Origin: Hemileia vastatrix
Lineage: Eukaryota; Basidiomycota; Pucciniomycetes; Pucciniales; Zaghouaniaceae
Direction: 5' to 3'
Assembly: GCA_030280995.1 (NCBI GenBank)
Contig: JASXTE010000005.1
Span: 18,887,501 to 18,951,500, forward strand
DNA: 64,000 nt
Shown here: positions 22,524-36,069 of the stretch, piece after piece
Layout: each line of letters begins with the position of its first letter
Numbering within the stretch: the first letter of the stretch is position 1
Program-made: the position numbers and the translations under genes
Notes under the pieces: model-generated
What the model was told of the DNA's origin: nothing
Database searches by the model: none
The model's input: only the letters and a program-made list of their open reading frames with translations

Positions 22524-22915
22524 AGTCAATTCTTAGTCACCACTCTTTCCAAATCAGTAAGTAGAATTCCCCTTTATAGTAACTAGTAAAATACTTCTCA
22601 GTAAAGTTTCAGTTATTTTTCAGTAAACAGCCAGTTACTTCCTAGTAAGAATTCACTTAATTCTCAGTAAATATTCATTCAATTCTAAGTAACAAGTCAG
22701 TCACTTCTCAGTAACCAGTCCATCACCTCTCATTATCTAGTCAGTTACTTCTGAATAACCAGTCAGTCACTTCTAAGTTACCAGTCAGTCACTTCTCGAT
22801 AACCATTCAGTCACTTCTAAGTAACTAGTCAGTCACATCTCATTAACCAGTAAGTCAATTCTCAGTAGTTAGTCAGTACCCTCTCAGTAACCAGTCAGTA
22901 ACTTCTTCTTCAGTG
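22524..22915 (+). repeat. Minisatellite of about 22 bp
   Basis: About 17 imperfect units of AACCAGTCAGTCACTTCTCAGT. Divergence between units and the absence of unique spacers show an ordinary tandem repeat. Confidence 0.88.
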
Positions 22916-24104
22916 CTTATGCATAACACAATAAATGTCTATTCAATTTCAATTCACAATTCAGTCATTTATTGAGTTTTTCTCATTCAATTCTAATTAA
23001 AATCACAGTAATTTATTTGTAGGCACATAGTGTATGATTTAATAGAATATTATTAAATTTTCTAAGTATTATTATACCACATTCACCACAAAATATTGGG
23101 GGGACATTTCAGAAAGTCTGTAATAGAACTCAATCAGACTGTTTCATTTGATTTCAGACTTTGTATAAAGCTCCCACCTAATTTTGTGTGGTAATTTCAT
23201 ACTCACTTTTATTTGACTTTCATTTATGCTATATTTTGAGAATAAATATCAAGTATCCATATAGGTCACCTGATCAATATTTTTCTGTAATTTGTGCATT
23301 TTAAAATATCTCCATTATCCTAGCTTTTTTTATTTAAATCTCCCCTATTTGATGCGATTTACCTTATTTTAAATTATATAATTTAATGTTTTTATTTAAA
23401 AATATGTATATTACTTTTTTTCTTGAAAATTAAGCAGAGAGAGCTAATTAAATTAAAATTCTCAATGCAGTAACTATATGTTATTATATTAAAGTAATAA
23501 GAATAATTAATTAATTGAATTATTTAGTCAATTTTAGCCACTTTGTAAGCTTACTATATTATTAAATGGACATATATCATAAGATTTATTTTAATTATGT
23601 TACTATAACTCATTATGGTCTTCCTCACTCAAATATATTATATCTCCATTGAAACAAAAAATGCACAAGAAATTCATTTCAATTATTAATTTCTAAACTG
23701 GAAATAAGATTATAATTTAAATTGACATGTGGAGTTTACCTGGTAATGAGAAAGTTATTACACATTTAATTTGAATATACAGAATAGGATCTTTCCATTT
23801 TCAATGATTGAAATCTCTGTATATAGATTCTACTGTATTAATTGAGATCTTAGTTCATATTATACTTCAATATTCTCATTTGATAATTTTATAGCTACTA
23901 TACTTTCTAAATATTTCTAAATATTTATTACTTTGTAATTAAATAATGTGGTTTTCTGTTCTACAATTTTGAGTGAATTATAAAACAGCTAGCTATAATT
24001 ACCTGTTTATTTCCCCAGTGCTTAAGCACTCCTTGACACCCTGAACCCAGAAGAAAAGCAGAAAACTACTAGCAGGTTCCAATACTTGACTGATTTATGG
24101 TAGC
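22916..24104. other. AT-rich interval, nothing recognised
   Basis: No gene seen. Near 24050-24075 the segment ACTACTAGCAGGTTCCAATAC resembles the subterminal palindrome of the 17590-19020 element (CCTGCTAGCAGGTGCCAATCC), a likely remnant of that family. Confidence 0.45.
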
Positions 24105-25280
24105 TCAATTGGGGGGTGCTAGTTAACAAGACACTTTTTTAAACCTTTGATTCTATATTATTAGCTTCAAGAAATTACTTCAATAATATTCAGAAACATG
24201 TTTGTGCCAGTGAGTGACATGAAGCATAAAAAAGGCTTTAACAGGTTCAATTTGCACATTAATAGGTTTTTGAACCTTTGAATAGCAAGAGTTTTAATTT
24301 TTTTTCCTGCCTATATTTGTGCTATAGTATTTTTTGATCAATCAATCAATCTGTTACTTAAAAGAAATTATTCAAACTATAAATGCAAAGACATATGGAG
24401 CATTATTGTTTTACAACTTTTTATATTTGGCTAAATCATATTCATTTTAATGGCCTAAGTTATGAAAATTCAGATATCACACTTTCCACATATGTATGTC
24501 ATAAAATTTTTCTTTTTATAATAATAATATAAAGAGCTTTTCCTTACCAGTTTTTTATCTATGATTGGGGTATTTTGGAGTCTCATGTGTCAAATGCATC
24601 CTGCATAATGCTATAATTTATTAACAATAATAAAAGCATATTTGGAAGCTAAATATATTCATTATAATTTAAGAGAATATTAATCTTGGTTTTTATAAAT
24701 TCATATGGGTTAATGATATTCTTTTAGAAAAAATTATGTGTTTCCATATGCTTTCCAATTAATTATGAATTTTGAGGTAGTATTATTTTGTGTTCCAAAG
24801 CCATTATCCTGAAAGTTTAAACTATAATAATGAAAATTAAATAAAATGCATTTTTTAAATATGGGAATAATATTTTGAAAATAATTAAAAAGAGACTGGT
24901 ATCTGGCTTTACATGGCACCAAGTGTCATTCTGAGCATTGGCTAACACTGAGAAAGAAACTTTTATGAAGCATATAAGTAACAGTATAAGTCTGTGCAAC
25001 ATGGGTATTCCAAATTATAAAAGTGTCCTTCTCAGAAACAGACAGTTTTACAGGTGGAAACTTTAGGTTCTGTGACAAAAGATGGAAATGTTTTTTCTAA
25101 TTTCCATGGTATTTAGTTTTGGCTAACCATAAAAGTGAAGGTGTTAGAGACTTGTTCAAATATCCTTCTGAAAGATGGCCTGAAACTCAGAAGGACACTT
25201 TTAAAATGCATATCATCTAGTTATTATAAGTATAAATTTCTATATTTTATGCATTATTAAGTTTTCCTTCTCAGTGTTGG

Positions 25281-26779
25281 TGTCAGGCTAAGATCAAGTA
25301 CAAGGACGTGAAATAGCTTGAAAAGTCTTTGTCTAGAAGAATTAAATGGTCCTATATGAATACTGTAGTATAAATCCAACAAATAATAAAATATATTTCA
25401 GAATAAAGGTCTCAGTAATATAATTCTCACTATTTTTATATGTGGCTTACAATCTTTTTAGTTGGTAGAAAAATAGATTATAATAATTCAGATACTACTC
25501 AAAAGTCTTATAAAGTACTAATTGAAGTGTATTGTAATTGATTTGTTTATATGGTGTAAATTGTAATGATAAAGAATGTAGAAACAAGACCCAAAAACCT
25601 CCTCCTTTTATACACACTGAGTTCCCCAATAAATCCCTTGATATACCATCCAATACACAGTTAAAGACGCCTCAAATCCACTAATAGACCTGCCCATCAA
25701 CATACCTAGTGATCCATGACATAATTAGACAAGTAACAACCATCAAAATCCTGTAATAATAAGGGAAATCCATCAAAATTAAAGAAAAAGACAAAAAGAG
25801 AGTATATGCGTATAAAACAATAATATAAAAGACTAAAGGAGACTTTTTAAGGTTAATAATAGCTTAAGAATAAGAGGGATTTACTGTAGAAATGGAGGGG
25901 CTAATCCTGACATTATACTACATGAAATTTCCATCCAAAAATAACCAAAATTGACTGAGAAACCACCAAAAAACTTAAAACAGAGCGTGAGATGTGGGAT
26001 AACTACATGCAGTCCTTGGCAGGCGGTTGCACGGGTAAATCCTTGACTAAAATTAGGCGAATTTTAAGCGTGGTGACGAAATAAGATGCCAAGAATGAGG
26101 TTATTAATGAAATTAGTGCATATAAACAAGGTCAATGCACTATTAATTAAGCTAGGACACTAAATAAGCGCCTGTCGCCTATTTTAGTGTGTTTCCCCAC
26201 AGTGGGCGTAGAATGTGGGGTAATTATAGTGTGTAAAAGCTAACTTTGCTAAAAATGAAGCTATTCACACGGGAAAAAAGCAGGCAGTATGTGGCCAGTA
26301 CACAGAAGCCATTTCTGGCATAAAAACACCAAATTTGAAAAGTGTTATTTTTATGATTTTGAATAGCCAAATCAATAGTCCTAAATGAGCTCAGTTGATC
26401 TGTCAAAGCGCATTTTTGATATTCTCAATTTTATAGTGCATATAGTCAACTTTTAAGTGAAATAAAGCGCATTTCTTGATTTTTGCATAAAACAATCAAT
26501 ATAACAGCTTTAAGTGTACTTAAAAATTATTTAGCCTTATACTTAAGGTTCTTAAGATTACCCTAACATATTCCAACTTAATATTAAGTACATAAGACCT
26601 ATAAAAGGTGGATATATGCGTGTATATAAGGTGTTATAATGGCATTTTTTGTGTATTATCATAATTTTACTTATGTATATTGTTTGTGTACTCTCATTTA
26701 TTGTTCCCATGTATAGTTCATGTGTTTAACTTAACTTATAAGCACTTTTTACTCAGTCCTGGGGATATAAAGGCTGACA
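25281..26779 (-). mobile_element. Solo LTR, family F (F2), inserted in repeat E
   Basis: About 1.5-kb inverted copy of the 5630-7124 LTR, starting TGTCAGCCTTTATATCC at 26779 (minus strand) and ending TAGCCTGACA at 25281, flanked by perfect GTTGG duplications. With the duplication removed, repeat E reads continuously as TCTCAGTGTTGGAATGTCC. Confidence 0.85.
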
Positions 26780-26924
26780 GTTGGAATGTCCTTCAGAAGG
26801 AAACTTTTGATCAAGTCTTTCACATCTTCAATTTAATGTTTAAACAATGTTCAAGTACCAAGGCTATTATAAGAGCCCATGTCATTTACAATACTTAAAG
26901 TATACACCTGAACAATGGTCCATC

Positions 26925-27710
26925 TGTCAGCCAGGCTACTGGACTTACCCAGTGAAATAATTAATTATTTACTGGGATGAAGACATGCCTTTTCATTTCT
27001 TATATTATTATTAATTATAATATATTTACTTTGAAATTGCTTTAAATAAATTAACTAGTTACAAAAAGTAAATTAAGTAAATATTTTAAAATTAATATTA
27101 AATGTCAATTATATTTTTTATTTCTTAACACCGTGCTCAATGAAAGTTTAACGGGAATATAAATTAATATTAAAATTAATATTAATATTAAAATAAAAAT
27201 AAATATAAAAAAAAATTCAAATTACTAATTTAAAAGAGAAACTTACAGTAATATTTAAATAAATCAATTTATTTTGACATATACAGAAAAAACATATTTT
27301 ACATACATTCTTTAAAGAACAATCTTAATATTTGAAACATTTTTCTGGAATTTTCCTCTTCTTCTCTCATACTCTTGTATATAGGATTTTAACTCAGTGC
27401 TTTCTCTCTCTTTTGCCTATATAGGGCCTCCCTTTTTGGTTGTTTTAAATCATCCTTTACTTATATCTTTATTTATTACATTTACAACCCAATAAAATAT
27501 TTATTACTACTATCTATTGTTTTTAGTATTTACATTACATATTTTCTAATTAATTAGTTATAATAATAATTGTAAATTTTTACCTTTTAATTTGAGTAAT
27601 TTAAACAAATATATTTCTCTACGTATCTTGACCTTGAAATCTTCAGAATCTACCTACCATCCCCGTTGAACCTACATTAGAACCTTCTAGACCAAGAGAC
27701 CATTCCGCCA
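26925..27710 (+). repeat. 5' LTR of element A
   Basis: Starts TGTCAGCCAGGCTACTGG and ends ACCATTCCGCCA. A TATA box (TATATAGG at 27418) precedes GCCTCCC and GGTTG. The following segment, CTTGAGGCCTTTTC, corresponds to CTGGGGGCCTTTCC after the element B LTR and is the presumed primer-binding region, but I cannot name the tRNA. Confidence 0.85.
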
Positions 27711-28059
27711 CTTGAGGCCTTTTCTGAATTGTCAACGGCGCATTAATAACTTGAAGCCAGAGACCGTGGGACAATTGACTAAAAGGAACGGTAAAGACAG
27801 GTGGACAACAAAAACCACAAACCTCATCAGGCACATGACTTATTTTTTGCTGCAACTGGGAATCAAAAAGCACTCCAAATTATAGGTTTATATATTGGAA
27901 ATTGTCATATATATTTTTGGTGACTATATTGGTTACTATCTGTGGGTCACTTTGCATATTTCATAGTTTATGTATATCTTTTTTACTCAGCACTCTGTAG
28001 TGGCATTATTTTTCTCACATTACAGAAGGAGGTTCCTGGTAAATAATTTTTTTTCCTAT

Positions 28060-28770
28060 TTGACCAAGATAGAACAATATTGCTCTTAGTCCTAGAAGTA
28101 ATATAACTTAAATTAATTATATTATATATTTTTTTTAATTATTTCTGTTAACCTTTTTTTTCCTGATAATTAAAATATTATATTATTTCTTCAGTTGAAA
28201 AATTGTCCTGGAAGTAAAGTAATAAAAATTAAATTAATTATTAATTATTTCAGTTGACATTTTTTCCTGATAATTCTAAATATTATATTATTTTTTCAGT
28301 TGACAAATTGTCCTGGCAGTAAAATAATAATAATTGAATTAATTATTAATTATTTCAGTTGACCTTTTGTCCTGGGAATTAAAATATTATATTATTGTTT
28401 CAGTTGATAAATTGTCCTGGCAGTAAAAAAATAGATATATAAAATAAACTAAATAAATTATATATAATTATTAATTGACATTAAGGCCTGGTAATTAATT
28501 TTTTTCAGTTGACTCTTAGTCCTGATAATTAACAACATATATATTAATAATTAATTGAGAATTGGGTTATTTATTTCAGTTGACAAATTTTCCTGATAAT
28601 TAATAAATTAATTTATGATTTCAGTTGATTTATTTTATATCCTGGTAATAATTTCTAAACCATCTTAATTTAATTGATTAAAATTGTAATTATTATTTCA
28701 GTTGATTTTTTGTCCTGATAAACATTATATTTTTATTATTCCAGTTGATTACCAAATCCTGATAATTGAT
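28060..28770 (+). repeat. Thirteen-unit repeat in the element A leader
   Basis: Units share TTTCAGTTGAC, four to six variable bases, then TTGTCCTG(A/G) and TAATTAA, spaced about 40-75 bp. Element B keeps only weakly similar sequence in its leader (GTTGACC, TTAGTCCTAG). Located between the primer-binding region and the gag start, where packaging signals are usual. Confidence 0.8.
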
Positions 28771-28883
28771 TATATACTAGAAATACTTTTTTTCTTCTCT
28801 CTTTTATTTTTCCTTAAGCAAAGTAAAATAATATCTGATTAAATTTTAAGATTTCTTTCTCTCAGTTCAGGTTATTTACAACA

Positions 28884-31820
28884 ATGACTGATCAAAGTGC
28901 TTCTTCTGGCTGTGATGAGGAACTAGATTTGATTGATTATGATGAAACTTCTGTAAGTTCTCCTTTGACTACAAAACTTGCTCAAATTAATCAATATCTG
29001 GACCAATCAGGATGTGGAAATGCAAGAAATAGAAATAAAAGTGGAAAAAACTGCACTGGATCAAAAGCCTTCAGACAACCCCCAAGATGAGCTTCCAAAA
29101 GAATTCATAATAAAAAAGATGCCCTTGAAATAGACAGTTAGAAACCTCTACACTCACATCAAAGAGTTGAGGGCAAAAAATCTCAAACTGAGGTCAAAAG
29201 CAGAATTTTTAGAAGAAAAGGTAAGCAAAATAGAATCCTTTCTTCAAGAGAAGAGGAAAACTCCTCCTGCTCCAAAAGCCCTTCCACAATTTTCCCCTCA
29301 ACAGCAGGAAAAGGTGAAAGTTTCAAATGGGAAATGGACTGGCCAAACACCCAGTGGGACTATCTACAGGCCCAACAAAAACAACAACAATAACAACAAC
29401 AGAAAGCACCTCAGGAAGGTCCTTCCAGAACCCATCAGTTCAACCCAACACCTCCTCACCCCTACCAAGGAGGAAGAAAGAGGATGAAAAACTACATTCA
29501 GGTTTTTCCAAAACCATGTTTAACCCCTTTATTGAATCTCAAGTACCTTTTCTTGTTACAGATTCAGTTCCTTCAGGCAATTCTAGAAGATGAGATGAGA
29601 CTTTGAGGCCAGTAGAGACTGACTGTAGTAGACAGATTTCTCAATATTCTAATGTAAATAATCCTTTGGTATTGATTGCTACTTCAATTATAAGTCCTGA
29701 TATGGCTATTATTGATGAAACACTTGATCCTGAATTTTATGAGAATCTAGAAAATCATTCTGTTTCCCTATTAAGACATACTCCAGATGTAGCTAACATT
29801 AATGATGAATATTTGAGGGATATTATTGATAAACAAAATCATATAATGAACAACACACAATTGACTCAGAAATTTAATAGTTTGTTAACTGAAAAAGGTT
29901 ATCAAGCGTTGAGGAGTGAATTAAAAAGAGTTTCTGATGATTTGTTTAAGTACAAAGTAACTCATGAAAAGAAATTTTCTTTGTGGCAAAATATCAAGAA
30001 TTATTTGTCTATATTAAAAGATACTGCGTCTATCTGTTTCCAGGAGCTAGAGGGACATAAGTTAAACTTAAAGGGATTAGAAGACCATTATTCATCTTTT
30101 CAAAATAAGAAACAGTTACCTTTTGCCACCATCAATGAGAGTTTATCTAGTATTCCAAGAGTGAAGACTAGACTAACAACCATTTAAGAGAAATTGAATT
30201 CATTGTTACATGACCAAGAGTTTTCAGACATTCCATTGAAAGAACCTGTTGCACAGGATACTCCAATTGCACCTGTCCCTAGTTCATCTAAAGTAAAATT
30301 AGTGCAAGAAATTCCTGTAGATACTACTGAGTTTCCATCAAAAATTGATGAAGTACCTTGTTCATCTACAGAAGGGATAAACAATGAGATTACTGCCCAA
30401 CTAGAGAAGTTAAAGCTTCTTCTCATTCAAAAAACAAGCTTGTAATAAGGAGACTACTTCAAATTAAAAGAATTGGCTAAAACTTGACCATTATCCAAAA
30501 TTTGATGGTGATTCTTCCTCAGATTGGCAGAAATTTATTTGCAGGATTGAAAATCTAAAAGATTCTTACAAACTCCCAGATGAGGGAATTGTGTCAAAAT
30601 TAATTTCTTTATTTACAAATGTAGCCCTAATGTGGTATGAATCTGTCCTCTTAGATAAAAATATATACTCATGGGAAGATTGGAAGAAATTAATTAAAGC
30701 ACAATTTGGTGGTTCCGAGTTTAGGTTAGCTCAAAAAAGGCACTTTAAAGAAGTCAGATATAGCTCTTCTTCTAATGAAAAACCTATTGAGTTCCTGATG
30801 AAAATTGTGAAACTCCTGAGGGAAATGGACCCAGATATGGAGTTTGAACTATGGAAGGACAGGATCCTCTATAAATTACATATATCTCTGAGAGACTTAA
30901 TAGTTGCTAGGACTGAGTTCCCAAGAGAACATTCTTTTTTTATCAATACTTTTAATGAGATCCTTTTAAATAACATGTATGATTCTAGAAGATTCATTCC
31001 TGGAACTTCATTGGAGAAAACATCCAATTACCAATAGAAACCTCTTGAAAAATTTGGTAAACCTTCTTTCACTTTTTCACCTACAAAGTATGCAACAAAA
31101 ACTTACTTCAAATCCAGCAGGCCTTGGCAGATAGGGCATGTTTGTGACAAGAAGATAAATCTTGTTGAAAAGACGGAGGAACATGCTGATGACACAGTTG
31201 CACTGGATGATACTTCAAGTGATTGTGCCAGCAATATTTCATATGAATCTCAACAGGAGATTTTAATTCTGGAAGAAGATATTCATTATTTAAGTAATAT
31301 TTATATTGGGAATAATGAATAATCTACAGTAGAGAGTATTGAGATAATAAGGAATCTTGAGGAAAGCTCAATTATTATTGCCCCACTCAAGGCACCAGTC
31401 TTTATAAATAGAAATAACATTGAGGTTATTTTAGATTCTGGAGCTGGATGAAGTGTAGTATCTGAAAAAGCACTTGCTTCAGTGGACCAGGATTATAAAT
31501 AAAAACCTATATCTATCATTTCTGAGAATTGGAGAGTTTATAGATCTGTTTTTTTCCCCATTGGTAAATAAAAAGCCACAGTATTTTTCAAATATAACCA
31601 TGGTTTTTTAAGAGCTATGTGTGATTTTGTTGTAATGAAAAATGATAACTTAAGCAGTTGGTTCATTGTGTGAAAGGATTTTCTAAACAACTATGGCATA
31701 AAATTGGATCCTTGAAACCAATGCTTCACAATGGGGATGAATGGGAAGAGAAAATGTAAGATTCCCTCCCTCAAACATTTATTAACACCAGGATTGAATA
31801 CATGTCATTCTGTAGTTTAA
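28884..31820 (+). pseudogene. gag-protease of element A, broken
   Basis: Exon 1 (28884-28952, ending DLIDYDETS) and intron 28953-29010 (GTAAGT...CAATCAG) align with element B. The next exon in the shifted frame has LPKEFIIKKMPL and HIKELRAKNLKLRSKAEF (B: LPKGFKIKKLPL, HIKELKTENMTYKAKVDT), broken by a stop near 29128 and a frameshift near 29320. 29603-30445 and 30591-31037 hold the rest of Gag (MWYESVLLD, FGGSEFRLAQ, LRDLIVARTE). The zinc knuckle has lost its first two cysteines. The protease motif LDSGAG is followed by an in-frame TGA. The reading frame ends in stops near 31818, at the same place as the Gag-protease stop in B. Confidence 0.85.
28953..29010 (+). other. gag intron of element A
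   Basis: 58 bp, donor GTAAGTTC, branch-like CAAATTAATC, acceptor CAATCAG followed by GATGTGGAAATG. The donor, the acceptor context and the position between codons are the same as in element B although the intron body has diverged. Confidence 0.75.
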
Positions 31821-31849
31821 TAAAGAGGAAGATCTAAAAAAGAAATACC

Positions 31850-34800
31850 TGCCTTTTGTCTGAAAATGACAATGCTTCTTTTAGAGAACAAATTTCTGGT
31901 GAGGAAAATGATTCCATCATTCAATTGATAAAGTCTTTTCCTATGGCCTTTGCTCATGGGTCACATGAATTAGAATTGGTAAAAGAAAAAATCAAGCTTT
32001 CAGTATCTTGCCCATTAACTGTAATACCACCTAGTTTAAAGAAGAAGCCTTTTCCTGCTTCTCCCACAAAGAGAAAAGATATTGAAGACAATATCTCTAC
32101 CCTTTTAAAAATGAATATTATTGAAAAGGTAGTTGAAACACCTAAATATTGTGTTATCTCACCTGTCCTAATTTCTTATGAGAAAGATAAAGCCAGGCTA
32201 TTTGGTGATTATAGAGCATTAAATACTTATACTGTTTATGATATCTATCCTTTACCTAGAATTAGCTTTATACATGCTACCCTACAAGTTACTAAATATA
32301 TAAGCTGTTTAGATGGTAATAAAGGATATAACCAGGTACCTGTTGAGAAGAATTCTCAGAATTTTCTGATGATTGTCACTCATATGGGTATTTATAAGTA
32401 TGTTAGGATGCCATTTGGCCCCAAAAATGCCCCTTCAGATTTTCAAAAAGTTATGGATAACACATTCCATCAAGATATAATTTAAGGATGGCTGATGGTT
32501 TACATTGATAATATCATCATTTTCTCTAAAACATTTGAGGACCATCTTAACCACCTGGGCAAAGTGTTCCATAATATGGATGAGATTAATATGACACTTG
32601 CCTTGAAAAAATGGAAATTGGGTTTTCATTCCTTAAAAGTGCTTGGTCATCTTGTCTCAGGTTTGCATATATGTGTTGACAAAAACAATGTGGCAGCCAT
32701 ACAACAGGTGAAAGCTCCTACCACAGTTAGAGAGCTCCAGAGTTTTTTGGGAATATGTGGATACTATAGACAGTATATCAAAATGCATCAAGTCATAGCT
32801 TTGCCCTTTACCCAATTAACTAGGAAAAATGTTGCTTTTGTCTGGAACAGTGAAAGACATAGAGCTTTTGACACTATGAAACATTTTTTGATGTCAGCAC
32901 CAATTCTTGCTTTGCCTGACCTTAATCAACCATTTGTTCTATACACTGACTCCAGTTTTATTGGTCTTGGTTCTTATCCCCATAAAAAAGAAGTTATAAA
33001 TGATAAAGTATCAGAAGTAGTAATTTGTTATATTTCAAGAACCTTGAGATATAGTGAATTGAAATATGGTGCCACTTAACTTGAGTGTTTAGCAGTAGTG
33101 TGAACTGTAGAGTAGTTACATTTTTACCTTGATATCCAGAAATTTGAACTTGTCACTGACTGCATTGTAGTTAAATCCCTCTTAAACTTGAAAACACCTA
33201 ACAGACATATGTTCAGGTGGCAGCTAGCTGTTCAAGAATACAGAGGGAGGATGAAAGTAATTCATAGAGCTGGTATTGTTTACTCAAATATGGATATGCT
33301 ATCAAGGTTACCTTTTCTAAATGTTGACTCAAATCCTGCATATGTTCCTGAAGATGAGATATTTCACATTCATAGAATATATGTGGTTGATATGGAGGAA
33401 GAGCTATTACAGCTTATTCTGGATTCATATGATAAGGACACTGACTTAAAAAAGTTATGTACTATATTGAATTATCCAAAAAATGCTTCAATACAAGAAT
33501 TAATTTAAACTCTCCCACCAAAGTACCAGAAGGCTTTGGAAAAAGGTAAATTTTCAATTGATTAAGGCTACCTATATTATAAAATAAAGTTGAGTAATGT
33601 TATTTTTATTCCTCCTTCTATGAAAGAAATCATCTTGAAAATTTGTCATGATGACATATTGGCTGGACATTTTGATCTTGAGAAAACAATGACCAGAGTT
33701 AAAAACACTGCTTGGTGGGTTAATATGTCTGAAGACACCAAACTATATGTTGAATCCTGTGATTCTTGACAAAAATTAAAAAGATTGACTGGTAAAAGAG
33801 CTGGATTAATGCAACATATTGAGGCTCCTGATGCACCAAGGCAAAAAGTATACATGAACTTTTTAACAGGATTACACATTGCTGGGAAAAAAAGTTTTAA
33901 CTCTTGCTGGGTTATTGTGGACAGATTAACAAAATTAAGTAAATTTATCCCTAATCACAAGGATCTATCCACTAATGAATTAGCCTTCTTGTGGTGCTCT
34001 CATATTTTTAATACTCCTGTTTTTCCTAAGGCCTTAATCTCTGACAGTTGCCCTAAATTTACTTCTGCATTTTGGATGTCTCTGATGAATGTTTGTGGTT
34101 GTGATATGAAACTTTCTACTTCCCATCACCCCCAAACTGATGGATTAGCTGAAAGAATGATTTACACCTTAGAGGAAATGATAAGAAGGTATTGTGCCTT
34201 TTGCCTTGAGTACAAAGACAATGACAGATTTACTCATGATTGGGTTACCTTACTTCCTGGTTTGGAATTTTCTTACAATAGCACTGTTCATTCTGTTACT
34301 CAGAAAAAGCCTTTTGGGCTCTGGCTTGGACGTTGTAGACAATCCTATAGTACTAGCTATGGGCCTTGACCAAGGGAGTTGGAGAAAAACCAGAGAGAAA
34401 ACCCCCTTTCCCTTTAGAAAAATAGAGTGAGATTTACTTGCTAAAGTAAGTTAGTTCCTGTTTTACTAAAGCCCCTTTTCAACACACTTGAATGCTTGAT
34501 GAGCCAAGAAAGTAGTCCACAGAAAGACTTCCAGACCAAAGAACTGAAATGTAGACCAATTTCTACACCAGAGAAAGCAAAGATACTTGATGTAGGCTGC
34601 AAATCCACACCAGAGACAGAAATAATACTTGATATAGCTTGCAAGACTATACCAGAGAACCTGTTGCTAAAGTTGAGTTAAATAAAGAACTAACCTTGCA
34701 AACAACACAGCCAATTGTGGCCAAAAACAGTGAAAACTGAGTGAGGAACAAGGATATCACCTCCGGATGGTTGTATGATAATTAAAGTTGCCCCAAACTG

Positions 34801-36036
34801 TCTTATTCACTATGTACACACAGACCACTATCTAAGAGCCCATGTACACCAACAAATTTGGCACCTGTACCAGCCAAATTGAATAAAAACCCTCCAGAAG
34901 CGCTCCCCAACCTTCTAAAACAGAGGCAGGCGGGTCACCCAACGTTGGAGGTGCCGCCTGAAGGGGCGCAGCCTCCCTGAAGCCAGAAAACCAATAAAAA
35001 CACCTAATCTACTTAGAAAAATTAGCTACAACTACTAAAACCTTTAAAACATAAAATTTCACTATAACAACATTGAGACATGAAATATAGAGCTCAATTA
35101 GCTCTATCCAATGGTACTAAGTACTTAAACCTAAGACTTAAGATTAGCCCCTAAAACACAAAAAACAAAACTAAACAGCTATCTTTTGTAACTGAAGAAT
35201 GAGGAATTGACCCCTTAAAACTTAGAATATGAAAAATATTATCAAGACAAGAAATATATAAAAACACTGGGGCTATCCAATGATAGTACCCACATACCCG
35301 CAGACCCAATATCCACAGAGTAAAACTAGAAAAATACCCAATTCTTTAACAGATGTCAGTTAAGACATGCACAAACAGCGCCAAAACACACAACAAAGGC
35401 CCCTGCCAATGTTGGAAGACCACAACGTGTTCCAAATACTCCTGCCCAAATTCTCAATAATAAAATACCTGAATTGAATTTACATCCTGGTGTGAAATCT
35501 TTTCTTCAAATGCAACAACTTTGCAGAAGTCATGCTAAAAATGTATTGAAAAATCTTTTGAATATGAGAAGAAGAGGTGGGACAAACCCCAAAAATAATG
35601 CAATTTTTAAAAGGGTTATGAAGTACTTATTTCTACAGTCCACTTCAATTTACATGGTAATAACAAATTAAAAGACCCTTTTGTAGGTCTGTTTGTTGTC
35701 AGAAGAATGGTTGGTGATAATTCAGTTGAAGTTATTTTGTATTCTACATATGACAGAAAAAATCCTGTTTTTCCAATATCTCTTTTAAAACCTTGCACAT
35801 CCAATAGTGATTTATTTCCCAAAAGGAGGGGAAGACCAAAGAAGATCCCTAATGAAAAAACTGAGACAGCAGAAATTGATAATATTCTAAATGAAAGAAT
35901 AGTTACTGCTGAAAAAGGTACAGAATACTTATTGAGATTAAAGAATAAATCATCTGAATATGATTCTTGGATACCTGGGAAGGAGATATCTAATCTTCCT
36001 ACTCTACTAAAGAAATATAAAAAGAAAAAATCTTAG
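31850..36036 (+). pseudogene. pol (RT, RNase H, integrase, chromodomain) of element A, broken
   Basis: RT begins around 31856 and matches B (ASPTKRKDIEDNI, YRALNTYTV). There is a stop at 32483, and the active site reads YIDN instead of YIDD (32501-32512), so RT would be dead. RNase H keeps LYTDSS and LVTDC but has stops at 33077-33115. The integrase zinc region has a stop in place of one Cys region, and the first catalytic Asp (MDF in B) reads MNF. The integrase core is cut at 34333 and resumes at 35429. The C-terminus (35707-36036) keeps RRGRPKK (AT-hook) and a chromodomain, EIDNILNERIV...EYLLRLKN...SWIPGKEI...LLKKY. Confidence 0.88.
34334..35424. mobile_element. TGT...ACA element with ACGT target, inside integrase of A
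   Basis: 1091 bp from TGTAGACAATCCTATAGTAC to GTTGGAAGACCACA, flanked by ACGT on both sides (34330-34333, 35425-35428). Removing it with one ACGT restores the integrase codons (LGR then VPNTPA). It shares terminal sequence with element D (TGTAGAGAGTTCTAAAGTAC on the minus strand), which also sits at ACGT. No coding. It may be a solo LTR with 4-bp duplication or a non-autonomous Ginger-like DNA transposon (TGTNR ends, 4-bp duplications). Confidence 0.75.
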
Positions 36037-36069
36037 CATTTTTTTTATTGTTTTTTTAGAGTGAGAGAG

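Noticed and set aside
22524..22915. Possible CRISPR-like array
   Set aside because: Units are adjacent and degenerate, with no unique spacers; this is a eukaryotic minisatellite.
24734..25002. Minus-strand frames in repeat E
   Set aside because: Not preserved in the second E unit near 60900-61200.
27643..27873. 76-codon minus-strand frame across the 5' LTR-leader junction of A
   Set aside because: Spans the LTR end and presumed primer-binding region on the non-coding strand; not conserved in B.
34496..34681. 61-codon frame within the ACGT-flanked insert of element A
   Set aside because: Imperfect internal repeats but no homology; a minus-strand frame of similar length overlaps it, so there is no strand preference.
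34890..34985. GC-richer segment suggesting rRNA or a captured gene
   Set aside because: No match to rRNA or tRNA that I can recognise; it is part of the insert and short.
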